This document shows, piece after piece, positions 8,501 to 16,447 of a stretch of DNA of 64,000 nucleotides. Source of the DNA: Paenibacillus sp. yr247 (GTDB lineage Bacteria > Bacillota > Bacilli > Paenibacillales > NBRC-103111). The translations under genes and the position numbers were made by a program. How positions within the stretch are numbered: position 1 is the first letter of the stretch; each line of letters starts with the position of its first letter. The DNA lies in contig NZ_FNIF01000004.1 in assembly GCF_900103825.1 (NCBI RefSeq), positions 62,001 through 126,000 on the forward strand, given 5' to 3'. The notes beneath the pieces were generated by a model. The model saw only the letters and a program-made list of their open reading frames with translations. It ran no database searches and was not told where the DNA came from.

Positions 8501-9634
8501 TCATAAAGAATATGGAGTTGATTCCCTTTCCTTGTACCCAAGTATGTTTCTAAGAACGTCTTTAACAATACGATCCGCGGCTTTTGTTCGATGTAAGATA
8601 TCCATTTTTGACTTTACTTGAGATGCATAGGCATCATTGGATACATAATGATGAATTTGGTTTACTAATTCATTCATATGATAAGAAACGGCAGCAACGC
8701 CTTTTTTAGAAAAATAAGTTGCATTGTCCTTTTCTTGACCAGCAAAAGGTCGATAAATGAAAATAGGAATCTTTAAAGCAAGGGATTCAGTTAATGTTAG
8801 TCCACCTGCTTTACTAATGATACATGAGGCTGAGGCCATTAGTTCATTGATTTGCTCGACGAATCCAAAGATCGTTATTTGTGAACTACTGTGAAATTGA
8901 CTATTCAGAAATTGTTCCAGTTTTGTATTCCGACCGCATACCACCATAATATGACATTCCTCCAAAGCTCGAAGCTTTCGGATCATTTCCGCAGTTAAAT
9001 AATGTTCACTATGTGAGCCTGCTATTAAAAGGATCATTTTTTTTCGCTTGTTTTCATTCTTGTATGTATGTTTTTCAAAAGCATCTCGGATTGGTATTCC
9101 TGTTACTTCAATTAGATTTTCACTGACACCGCTAGCGATCATATCCCGCATCAAATCATCAGTAGCAACATAGTATTTGTTATTTGCGGGATGCAGCCAT
9201 CTCGCGTGCATGAAGTAATCGGTGATGATAGTGAACGTTGGGATTCCTAAAGAGCGACCGACAGCCGGGGCGGCACCATAAGGAAATGTATTGATGATCG
9301 CATCAGGTTGTTCTTTGCTAATAATTTTTAAAAGCTGCTTGGAACCTAAACGATTTAAGCCCGCGAGCACAGAACTACTATGGGAACTGGTTTTCTGTGT
9401 CATATAATAGCTCCAACCATAATAATTGATCCCGAATCTTGCAGCATGAAAACTCCCCATATATACAGCTGTTGAAATTTTATTTAAAAGCGGGTGTGCT
9501 TCTTTCATTAAGTCAATGATTTGCACGTTTGCAAGTCCATTACGAAGACAATGCTCTTTGATTGCGTAAGATGCAAGTAAGTGACCTGCACCATAACTCG
9601 CAGTAAGCAGTAATATTCGAGGTAATTGTGTCAT
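8501..9634 (-). CDS. MGDG-synthase/UgtP-like glycosyltransferase
   Basis: 377 residues of GT28/GT-B fold. The N-terminus LLLTASYGAGHLLASYAIKE matches the glycine-histidine loop of diacylglycerol glycosyltransferases, and the C-terminal CIISKAGGLTLTESLALKIP is the UDP-sugar binding segment. No signal peptide; it is expected on the inner membrane face transferring a sugar to a lipid acceptor. The start ATG follows GGGGGACATG. The deacetylase starts 33 bases downstream, so the two likely form an operon ended by the terminator at 7110. Confidence 0.85.
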   Translation of the reverse strand: MTQLPRILLLTASYGAGHLLASYAIKEHCLRNGLANVQIIDLMKEAHPLLNKISTAVYMGSFHAARFGINYYGWSYYMTQKTSSHSSSVLAGLNRLGSKQLLKIISKEQPDAIINTFPYGAAPAVGRSLGIPTFTIITDYFMHARWLHPANNKYYVATDDLMRDMIASGVSENLIEVTGIPIRDAFEKHTYKNENKRKKMILLIAGSHSEHYLTAEMIRKLRALEECHIMVVCGRNTKLEQFLNSQFHSSSQITIFGFVEQINELMASASCIISKAGGLTLTESLALKIPIFIYRPFAGQEKDNATYFSKKGVAAVSYHMNELVNQIHHYVSNDAYASQVKSKMDILHRTKAADRIVKDVLRNILGYKERESTPYSL

Positions 9635-9911
9635 CTTACATGTCCCCCAACATACAGAATAGCATAATCATATTCTCCCTAAGTATACTTGCAATTATAT
9701 GTCTTATCATAGTTATTAATAATTAATATGCTTTGAACCATTTCTTAAGTTTTTCTTAAATTTAAAAATCATACATCGAACCGCCTCGTTGTTGGAGCGT
9801 TCATCCAAAGGGTGTGCAACATCCCTGGGGTTGAACGTCCAAGCGCTGCAAAAGTGAGTCAGTAATCCGCAAACCGAACAACCTGGTGCAATTCTTACCC
9901 GCGTGGCAATA
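9635..9911. other. Intergenic segment, no gene recognised
   Basis: About 280 bases before the ABC-ATPase relic. The reverse strand of 9716-9934 is open for 72 codons and contains a CSVCGLL motif, but I recognise no family and see no good ribosome binding site. It may be debris of a rearrangement together with the relic. Confidence 0.4.
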
Positions 9912-10238
9912 TGTTTCAAAATGTGGCGCTGCACAGGATCTCCAAGCCCTATTTGTTTTCGGGTACTATTAAAGAAAACATATTATATGGGAAGCCTGGG
10001 GCTTATATTTGATGAAGCCACTTCCTCCCTAGACAATGAGAGCGAAAGGGTGGTGCAGGAAAGTTTTGAAAAGTTGGCTAAGAACCGCACTACCTTTGTA
10101 ATTGCACATAGGCTGTCCACCATCAAAAATACAGAAAGGATTATAGTGCTTTCTGAACAAGGGATTGCAGAGGAAGGTCCACAAGATCAGATTTTGATAA
10201 AAATGGGAATATATACTAAATTATATAAAATGCACTAA
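9912..10238 (+). pseudogene. Relic of an ABC exporter (MdlB/MsbA-type) ATP-binding domain
   Basis: The forward strand encodes PYLFSGTIKENILYGKPGA, the Q-loop region of exporter NBDs. It then jumps, with a frame change, to LIFDEATSSLDNESERVV (Walker B and D-loop), IAHRLSTIKN (H-loop) and the normal C-terminus. The roughly 80 residues carrying the LSGGQ signature are missing, and everything before the Q-loop, including Walker A and the membrane domain, is gone. It is non-functional. The only long open frame starts at 9903. Confidence 0.85.
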
Positions 10239-10299
10239 GCAAAATATAGAGGTACGAAGCTGTTGAAATAAAAAGTTTTAATCTAATATCCCATCGATG

Positions 10300-10338
10300 A
10301 CATAATCCGATCCAGTTTGACTTATGATATCGGGATTA
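10300..10338. repeat. Inverted repeat near palindromic repeat copy 2
   Basis: ATAATCCGAT and ATCGGGATTAT face each other across ~18 bases, resembling the outer arms (ATCGGATCATA) of the palindromic repeat at 4010. It may be a decayed half-element. Confidence 0.35.
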
Positions 10339-10410
10339 TAAAGAGCTGAATGGAAGTCTTCTCGTAGCCTTGGCGCCAAAAGAGGTTATGATAACTCGTT
10401 TTTGATCTGA

Positions 10411-10476
10411 TAAAATAAAAAACCCGCCACTAAGGCGGGAAATAATCGGACTATCTTCGAAATATATTGTCTATCA
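10411..10476. repeat. Palindromic repeat family, copy 2 (diverged)
   Basis: Same layout as copies at 4051 and 33363: TAAAATAAAAAA, a CCCGCC-ACTAA-GGCGGG stem with compensatory change, then AATAATCGGACTAT. On the reverse strand it makes a stem followed by TTTTTTATTTTA, so it can terminate the small gene at 10520. Confidence 0.7.
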
Positions 10477-10519
10477 AAAAAAGCTTAGTCAGGCCCTGCA
10501 GCTGCTTTCTGACTAAGCA

Positions 10520-10720
10520 TCAAATTAATTTGTTATCTTCATCTTCATTTTGTTGTCTTTTCATTGTGTTATTCACCAAGTTCTGTGTTGCGTCTTGGGT
10601 GGATTCAGTCACATTCTCAATGGCGTTCTGTACATAATTCGTTGCTGATTGAACCCCGTTTTTAAAAATATTCGTTTTGTTTGCAACAACGTTTTTCAGG
10701 CTTTTAGTATTATCAGACAT
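10520..10720 (-). CDS. Small hydrophilic amphipathic protein, unknown function
   Basis: 66 residues rich in Asn, Thr, Gln and Val with repeated helical segments (VQNAIENV, STQDATQNLVNN) and no Cys or Trp. The ribosome binding site GGAGGT stands 7 bases before the ATG, supporting a real gene. Composition resembles small spore or coat-associated proteins, but I recognise no family. It is followed by the palindromic terminator repeat at 10411 and preceded by another small gene on the same strand. Confidence 0.6.
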   Translation of the reverse strand: MSDNTKSLKNVVANKTNIFKNGVQSATNYVQNAIENVTESTQDATQNLVNNTMKRQQNEDEDNKLI

Positions 10721-10754
10721 CGTTCATACCTCCAAATTCTCAATTAAATTGACC

Positions 10755-11030
10755 TTAGCTATCCATCTCATTTTCTTCCACAGTCTCGCTTAATTCATGG
10801 TCGGCGTCCAGATCAGCGGCGGCTTCGAAGACGTTCGCCTTCGGCACCTTAGTCATATCTTCCTTTTGCTGCACCCAATACCCAACGTTGCGATACCAGT
10901 ACTGAAACGAAGCGTCCAATTGCTGCTCTCGGTTGCGATCCTCGTTAACATCGGAGTCAACTTCCATCTCCTCCCCAAGACCCCCGGAATTACGATTCTG
11001 TTTTCGATTGATATCATCAAATAGATTCAA
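10755..11030 (-). CDS. Small acidic hypothetical protein
   Basis: 91 residues, strongly acidic, with an aromatic core FQYWYRNVGYWVQQKEDM. Translation starts at TTG 11030 preceded by AGGAGGAAATTT, a convincing ribosome binding site. It ends 34 bases before the small gene at 10720 and likely forms a pair with it. No domain recognised. The neighbourhood of small proteins plus a LysM protein hints at sporulation, which is inference only. Confidence 0.6.
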   Translation of the reverse strand: MNLFDDINRKQNRNSGGLGEEMEVDSDVNEDRNREQQLDASFQYWYRNVGYWVQQKEDMTKVPKANVFEAAADLDADHELSETVEENEMDS

Positions 11031-11228
11031 GTTAAAATTTCCTCCTAATAGTTCTTACCAATTAAAGTTAGTTCAAATCAGGTCACTAGATCATAATGCC
11101 CCTCCAACCATATAGGGATTAATCTGTATAGATTTAGACGGATTTATTCAAACTTATTATCTCTTTATGTTCGAATAATTTGCATGAAATTGGAGATTCT
11201 ACTTTCGATGAAAGGAGGAAATAAATAT

Positions 11229-11375
11229 ATGGTTGAATATACCAACATGCAGGACAACACCGAGGAAATAATGAAATGTATTGTTAACTGCGACACTGAG
11301 CAAGATCAGAACAAAGAAGATGAACCCCTTTCGAACAACATTGCGAATCAAGAAGAATACATTGATGAACCTTAA
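11229..11375 (+). CDS. Small acidic hypothetical protein
   Basis: 48 residues beginning MVEYTNMQDNTEEIM; the start is chosen because AAAGGAGGAAAT lies just before ATG 11229, whereas the upstream ATG at 11184 has no such site. Acidic, with two Cys (CIVNCD). It is followed directly by a strong terminator. No family recognised. Confidence 0.55.
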   Translation: MVEYTNMQDNTEEIMKCIVNCDTEQDQNKEDEPLSNNIANQEEYIDEP

Positions 11376-11381
11376 CTCACT

Positions 11382-11410
11382 AACCGCCTAAGATGGCGGT
11401 TTTATTTCTT
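11382..11410 (+). terminator. Intrinsic terminator after small gene 11229
   Basis: AACCGCC-TAAGAT-GGCGGTT stem followed by TTATTTCTT. Confidence 0.75.
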
Positions 11411-11585
11411 ATACAAACTATAAAATGTGTTCAACTCTTCCCATTTAAAAATGTTAATACATGTTCAATCAATTTTCACAAAAATTTTAACAGCCTATTC
11501 TACAACAAACTACGAACACAATATGATTGAAGCCCATAAGATACATGGTCAAATGACTATATCAACATAAATGGAGGCATCACTT

Positions 11586-12089
11586 ATGGGCTTTGGGCAG
11601 TTTGGACACGGTTTTGGAGGTTTTGGGGGATTTGGGGGATTTGGACCATTTGGGTTTGGAGGTTTTGGAAACCCATTTTTTAATCCTTTCTTCCCGCGCC
11701 GATTCTCCCCATTTTTCTTCCTTTCTCCTTTTACCTTTCCGTTCTTTAGAGGGGAAGACGATCGAGATGGAACATATTTTGCTCAGCATCAGTGCATAGA
11801 AGGAGATACAATGAGCACATTGGCTCAGAAGTACAATGTTCCCCAGCCGATTCTTGAGGCTATGAACCCGCACATTCAACATCCAGAATCCCTGATGCCG
11901 GGGAGCATTACTTATATTCCACGCTTGTATAAAATGCATTGTCACAGGATGTACCTAGAACATGAAACATCTGATACTGGGGTATCTACACCAATGTACC
12001 CACAACAAGCGATTCCTTATTCGGAAACACCTCCCCCTATGTACCATGGGCAACAAATGGCACCATACCCGTACACAGGACAACAATGA
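11586..12089 (+). CDS. LysM protein with Gly/Phe-rich N-terminus, probable spore-coat or envelope protein
   Basis: 167 residues. The start ATG 11586 is preceded by ATGGAGGC at the right spacing (an ATG at 11571 is only the site itself). Residues 1-~55 are a low-complexity Gly-Phe-Pro tract made of FGG/GFG repeats. A LysM domain follows (CIEGDTMSTLAQKYNV ... LMPGSITYIPRLYKM), then a Pro/Tyr/Gln-rich tail with PPPMYHGQQ. LysM binds peptidoglycan; this SafA-like layout suits a spore coat or cortex-associated protein. There is no signal peptide. The frame stays open for 55 codons after the TGA (next entry). Confidence 0.7.
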   Translation: MGFGQFGHGFGGFGGFGGFGPFGFGGFGNPFFNPFFPRRFSPFFFLSPFTFPFFRGEDDRDGTYFAQHQCIEGDTMSTLAQKYNVPQPILEAMNPHIQHPESLMPGSITYIPRLYKMHCHRMYLEHETSDTGVSTPMYPQQAIPYSETPPPMYHGQQMAPYPYTGQQ

Positions 12090-12257
12090 TCTGCTTGGAA
12101 TTTGACGTCGCATACCTGCAAGCGGATTAATTTAGACATTGATATCCCATTAGGGAGCGAAATGTACCGATCGATCCACCATTCCACGAAAAGTACTTGG
12201 GGATGGCACCAATTCAAATGGTTGCCCTGGTCGTCTCATAAGTACTTCTGTTACTAA
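12090..12257 (+). other. In-frame open extension beyond the LysM gene stop
   Basis: Immediately after TGA 12087-12089 the same frame runs 55 codons to TAA 12255-12257 and encodes a Trp/His-rich tail (KSTWGWHQFKWLPW) of the kind seen in coat proteins. This may be a nonsense-truncated C-terminus, or readthrough. Confidence 0.4.
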
Positions 12258-12301
12258 TGTTTTCAACTTTTCACTTCATATTTGTATGAATGAATGAAAA
12301 A

Positions 12302-12331
12302 CAAAAAACGGCATCTCTGCCGTTTTTTGTT
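12302..12331. terminator. Bidirectional terminator between LysM gene and aldo/keto reductase
   Basis: AAAAAACGGCA-TCTC-TGCCGTTTTTTG gives a stem with T-runs on both strands, between convergent genes. Confidence 0.8.
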
Positions 12332-12377
12332 TACTTATATCGCAAAAAGCATATGGGAATTGATTACACCATTGCTC

Positions 12378-13319
12378 TTATTCCTTTAAAATGTTCTCCA
12401 CAGCATCGAGGATATCGACAGACAATTTAACATCGGAAGCGGCGCAGTTTTCAATGACTTGCTCTGGACGACTCGCACCCACAAGAGCGCTAGCAACATT
12501 ATCTTGTCTTAAAATCCATGCGAGTGCCAATTGAGAAACCTTAATGCCGAGTTCCTCCGCGATGCTTTCGAGCTTCTCAACTTTAATTAACTGACTTTCT
12601 TTAAAGCGATCTTCACCCCAGTTTTTGCTGGCAGCGCGGCTATCAACCGGAATGGATTGCCCCCGGCGGTATTTCCCCGTAAGCATTCCTTGCGCTAGCG
12701 GAGAGAAGACAACCTGACTTATCCCTTTTTCAATACCGGTTGGAATGACCTCTTTTTCAATGTAACGGTTGAACATATTGTATACCGGCTGGTTGACAAC
12801 GATCCGGTCTAACAAGTATTTATCGGCAATCGCCAAAGCTTCAATCATCTGCGAGGCCGTCCATTCACTTACGCCTACATACAACACCTTACCCTGAGTA
12901 ACCAGGTCGTCCAACGCGCGAAGTGTTTCTTCTAATGGAGTTTCCGGATCAAATCTATGGCAATAATAGAGATCTACATAATCTACTTGAAGACGTTTTA
13001 AACTGGCATGACATTGTTCAATCACATGCTTGCGAGAAAGTCCACGGTCATTCGGGCCTTCACCCATTTGCCCAAAAACTTTGGTGGCCAGCACATACGA
13101 CTCGCGGGGATAAGCTTTAAGCACTTCACCCATGACCTTTTCCGCTTCACCGCGTTCATACACATTTGCGGTATCGAAAAAGTTCACGCCCTGATCATAA
13201 GCTTGCTCGATCGAACGGATTGATTTTTCTATTTCTACATACCCCCCGTAGGTCATCCAACTGCCGAGGCTTATTTCGCTTACCTTTAAACCGCTTTTAC
13301 CCAATTTACGATATTTCAA
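12378..13319 (-). CDS. Aldo/keto reductase (Kv-beta/YrpG type)
   Basis: 313 residues from TTG 13319, placed 9 bases after CGGAGG; the longer frame from GTG 13328 would begin inside the ribosome binding site. It has the AKR pattern: FFDTANVYERGEAE (Asp and Tyr of the catalytic tetrad), VLATKVFG (Lys), DLYYCHRFDPETP (His), and NADPH-binding SPLAQGMLTGKYR and GASRPEQV. It is a cytoplasmic NADPH-dependent carbonyl reductase of unknown substrate, seemingly a single-gene unit ending at the bidirectional terminator. Confidence 0.9.
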   Translation of the reverse strand: MKYRKLGKSGLKVSEISLGSWMTYGGYVEIEKSIRSIEQAYDQGVNFFDTANVYERGEAEKVMGEVLKAYPRESYVLATKVFGQMGEGPNDRGLSRKHVIEQCHASLKRLQVDYVDLYYCHRFDPETPLEETLRALDDLVTQGKVLYVGVSEWTASQMIEALAIADKYLLDRIVVNQPVYNMFNRYIEKEVIPTGIEKGISQVVFSPLAQGMLTGKYRRGQSIPVDSRAASKNWGEDRFKESQLIKVEKLESIAEELGIKVSQLALAWILRQDNVASALVGASRPEQVIENCAASDVKLSVDILDAVENILKE

Positions 13320-13489
13320 GAAACACACCTCCGAAATTAACGTTGTATTTTATGTAATGAGAAAATCTCTATCCCTAGATAGTATAGAACAGAATATAGC
13401 ATCTGGTAAGTACTGAAATACTTTTGTATAAGTTACCTTTAGGTAACTTGCGACTCAGTGGGATGCTTTCTAGAGAAGATAATCTTTTT

Positions 13490-14320
13490 TTATGAAAGAA
13501 ACGGTGCTGCAAGCTTCCTCACTCGTTCAATCCCCTTCCACATGTCCCCAGGACCGTCATAAACAACAGTAATAGGACCTTCATAGCCGGATTGCTTGAC
13601 AATATCTAGGCATCGAATGAACTCAGTCTCATCCGGATATCCCTCGTTGTTCGTTTGTGCTTTGGCATGGATCGACTCGCTATGCGGAATCGTTTGTGCA
13701 AGATCATCATATTTGCCCGATCCTTTAAAATTGCCGAAGTCAGAAGTCAGGCCGAGGATATTTCCGCATGCCTGCAGCAAAGCAAGACAGTTGTCAGCCG
13801 TCGAAGTAAGTAAGTGGAAATTTTCTGTAACGACTCTGACTCCTCGGTGGATAGCGTAATTACCCAGTTCTCGTAACGCTTCGGCGGACCGCCTCAAAGC
13901 TTGTTGATCCGAAGGATCCGCATCGCCTGCAATGACACGAACGCGTTCCGCTCCGGCTAATGACGCAATGTCGATCCATCCTTTGATCCAATCGATATCT
14001 GCTTGTCTGCGGAATTCATCTGAGCTTGAAATATCACCATATTCAATAAGCAGCGTGTAAAAGCGAATACCGGCTTCCGTGAACGATTGTCGCAATTGCT
14101 TTAAATAGGCTGTACTTATATCCGGAATATGAAAATGACATATTTCCAGCGCAGTAAACCCCTTGCCTGCAAGTTCAGCAGGCAACTCATTCAGAGAGAG
14201 AAGCTCTGGCTGATCCTGAACGTCAGTAATATGAACACGACTGTGTTCATCCCAACGGGTCCACCGCAAGGGGCCGAGATTTCGGTGCAAGCTCCAGGTC
14301 GTTAATGATAAATAAGGCAT
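13490..14320 (-). CDS. Sugar phosphate isomerase/epimerase (xylose isomerase-like TIM barrel)
   Basis: 276 residues of the AP-endonuclease-2/IolE-like TIM barrel: FTALEICHFHIPDI, VVTENFHLL (metal Glu), LTSDFGNF (metal Asp), SIHAKAQ (metal His) and PITVVYDGPG near the end. Members isomerise or epimerise sugars or inositol derivatives using a divalent metal. AAAGGG precedes ATG 14320. It stands alone, 170 bases from the divergent SIMPL gene, so the substrate cannot be inferred. Confidence 0.85.
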   Translation of the reverse strand: MPYLSLTTWSLHRNLGPLRWTRWDEHSRVHITDVQDQPELLSLNELPAELAGKGFTALEICHFHIPDISTAYLKQLRQSFTEAGIRFYTLLIEYGDISSSDEFRRQADIDWIKGWIDIASLAGAERVRVIAGDADPSDQQALRRSAEALRELGNYAIHRGVRVVTENFHLLTSTADNCLALLQACGNILGLTSDFGNFKGSGKYDDLAQTIPHSESIHAKAQTNNEGYPDETEFIRCLDIVKQSGYEGPITVVYDGPGDMWKGIERVRKLAAPFLS

Positions 14321-14490
14321 ACAATCAACCCTTTCTTTTCTCTTATTTGATTGTATTTTATCAGTACATACCTGATATATCCATATTCGGAACAGCTATT
14401 TTATCTCTTATTCGGCTATCATAAAAAAGAATTTAATGCCGGAAATTACCATACATTAGGTTATGCCCTTCACAAGAAAGGAGTCCTTCC

Positions 14491-15162
14491 ATGTACGACA
14501 ATCCATTTAATAAGTCGGCTACTATTCCTCAATCTAATTGTCCATCTACAATAGAAGTTCTAGGTACGGGAACAGCTGCAGCAGTTCCAGACAGGGCGGT
14601 GGTGGTACTGGGAGCCGTTACCGAAGGTCTTGTCTTGCCTGCGATCCAAACTGAAAACGCAAAAATCGTAGCGAATATTATTCATTCCTTACTACAACTG
14701 AAGATCCCCCGGGAGAAGATTCAAACGCACGATTTTGGAATCGAAATCCAGTACGATTATCAAGATGGAAAGCAAATCTTTCGAGGCTATAAAGTAACCC
14801 ATCTCCTACAAGTTACCAATGACAGAGTGGAACTGACAGGAATTCTCGTTGACAACGCCGTTTCTAGCGGCGCCAATAACATCACCAGCATTCGATTTAC
14901 GACTTCACAGCCAGAAATTTACGAGAATCAGGCATTGTCGCTTGCCATTCGAAACGCTCGGCAAAAGGCCGTGACTATCGCAAATACATTGGGAGTTACC
15001 CTTTTCGCGGTTCCCAGCCAAATCCAAGAAATTTTTGGGACTGCCGAGCCTATCCCCTACGCAACCACTATGCTTGCCAAAAGTGCCGTCACTCCAATTC
15101 AACCGGGACAATTAACTATTTATGCCAAGGTACGAGTCTTGTATTTGTTCACGGAACGATAA
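14491..15162 (+). CDS. SIMPL (DUF541) domain protein
   Basis: 223 residues. After a short N-terminal segment the whole protein is a SIMPL domain: IEVLGTGTAAAVPDRAVVVLG, the internal HDFGIEIQYDYQDGKQIFRGY segment and ARQKAVTIANTLGV. Family members (BP26, IRAK-interacting SIMPL) form oligomeric channels or scaffolds. No signal peptide, unlike most Gram-negative homologues, so this one is probably cytoplasmic or spore-located. AAGGAG precedes the ATG. Function unknown. Confidence 0.85.
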   Translation: MYDNPFNKSATIPQSNCPSTIEVLGTGTAAAVPDRAVVVLGAVTEGLVLPAIQTENAKIVANIIHSLLQLKIPREKIQTHDFGIEIQYDYQDGKQIFRGYKVTHLLQVTNDRVELTGILVDNAVSSGANNITSIRFTTSQPEIYENQALSLAIRNARQKAVTIANTLGVTLFAVPSQIQEIFGTAEPIPYATTMLAKSAVTPIQPGQLTIYAKVRVLYLFTER

Positions 15163-15212
15163 AGAAAAGCTTATGTCTTGAAGACTACATTCGGTCCAAT
15201 TTCATTCATTTG

Positions 15213-16159
15213 CTATAATTTTGTATTTTGTGTTGGTGTTCCTTCTGTAGATGAAATAAGCTCCAGGTCTCTTTCCCTGCGTAAAATGTCAGCCATGGAT
15301 GTGTTTAGTGCAGCTTGTGGACCAGGGAAATGTTTTTTATAGTAAGCAAAATCCATAAATATCAAAAGCAGCAGCATACCGCCTAACGCGTAACCTGCCA
15401 TTTGATTCGGTGGAATGATCATGACAATAAAGATGAATGCGAGAAGAAATGAGAGGATGATGGCCAGCCAGATCGCTTTGGTAGGTGTGCGGAATTTTTT
15501 TAAATTTGCGCCCGGTGCTTGCTTAGCGGCATGCCTTTGTCACGAGAGAAAGCATACATCATACGTGAAAAGGAAGTGATCGAGGCCAATCCGCAGAACC
15601 ACATGGCGGCTGTGACAAGCCAAAGTATGATGGAACCGAATGTACCCCCGAGCGCATCGCCGATGACGTAAATGAATGCATTGGCCGAGCCCGTCGCAGC
15701 AGCAGCATCTTTAATCGAGAGAGTGACAAAGGCTAGCAATCATGTACGGCTTATCGGAAAACGTTTCGCCAACTTTAAATAAATAATCGACGCTGAGATA
15801 GCGATATGATACCATGCTGAAAAGTCGTTGAGCTTGGAGACGATACCGATACCGATATGGTTCAAGATACCGTGGCTAAGAAGGATAACCGTAAAAGCGA
15901 TCAGTACTGTGGTATTGCTAGATGCGTAACCAAATACACTCGCTAGCAGTGGGTCTGCGAATAAGGCAACGGAATAATCGATCCCGGCCATCGAAGCTGC
16001 GATGAACATAACGAACAACGCTACGATTGGCCATCCAAAGCCCATCATACCGCCTCCACCATAGGTCAGCCCGTGACCGTACAACGGAACTGCACCTGTA
16101 AGTATGGAAATAATCCCAATCCCAATCCCAATCCCAATCCCAATCCTACGTACAGTTCG
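15213..16159 (-). pseudogene. Decayed APC-superfamily amino acid/choline-type permease
   Basis: Reading downwards from 16159: IISILTGAVPLYGHGLTYGG, FGWPIVALFVMFIAASMA, then an abrupt join to GIDYSVALFADPLLASVFG, LSHGILNHIGIGIVSKLND and FSAWYHI, a stop at 15740, LSIKDAAAATGSANAFIYV to SFSRMMYAFSRDKGMPLS, a frameshift in an A-run near 15510, and finally KKFRTPTKAIWLAIIL to the end. This matches ACT-type permeases (~500 residues) lacking at least three internal segments, about half the length. Position directly after eutC suggests it was the operon's ethanolamine or amine transporter (inference). Confidence 0.85.
16114..16146 (-). repeat. Hexanucleotide tandem repeat (GGGATT)5, potential G-quadruplex
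   Basis: Five GGG runs spaced exactly 6 bases apart on the reverse strand (CCC at 16115, 16121, 16127, 16133, 16139). In the permease frame it encodes Gly-Ile repeats where intact homologues have a normal first membrane helix. Confidence 0.85.
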
Positions 16160-16288
16160 TTATTTTCCAAGAAAACTTTCATGTTTACTTTCGTCGAAAT
16201 CCCGAATGCTTTTACCTGCAATACTGACAATCCACCATGCAAACAAACAGGTTATGACAACTAAGGCGATACCGATCACTAGACTCAT
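16160..16288 (-). CDS. Small single-span membrane protein beside the decayed permease
   Basis: 42 residues beginning MSLVIGIALVVITCLFAWW: one hydrophobic helix, then a charged tail (KSIRDFDESKHE). A strong site AAGGAGGTGGG precedes ATG 16288. Its TAA stop is in the same frame as the permease relic that follows. It could be a companion small protein of the transporter, or itself a fragment. No family recognised. Confidence 0.5.
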   Translation of the reverse strand: MSLVIGIALVVITCLFAWWIVSIAGKSIRDFDESKHESFLGK

Positions 16289-16447
16289 TCGAGCCCACCT
16301 CCTTCCTATTAGCTTTGGATGCTCTCATTCCGTCACATGCAATGCCCTCTAAGCAGCTCAAGATGTTAGTTTTTATGAAGCAAATATGAGAAAACCTCCA
16401 GCAGTTGCCTTTCGAAAATGAGACAACGCTTAAAGGTTTTTCTTCCC

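Noticed and set aside
9716..9934. 72-codon reverse-strand frame with a CSVCGLL motif, possible transposase or zinc protein fragment
   Set aside because: No recognisable family, no ribosome binding site, and it overlaps the ABC relic region; I could not support a call.
16114..16146. Telomere-like or CRISPR-like array
   Set aside because: Only a simple hexanucleotide repeat of five units within a decayed gene, with no spacers or end structure.
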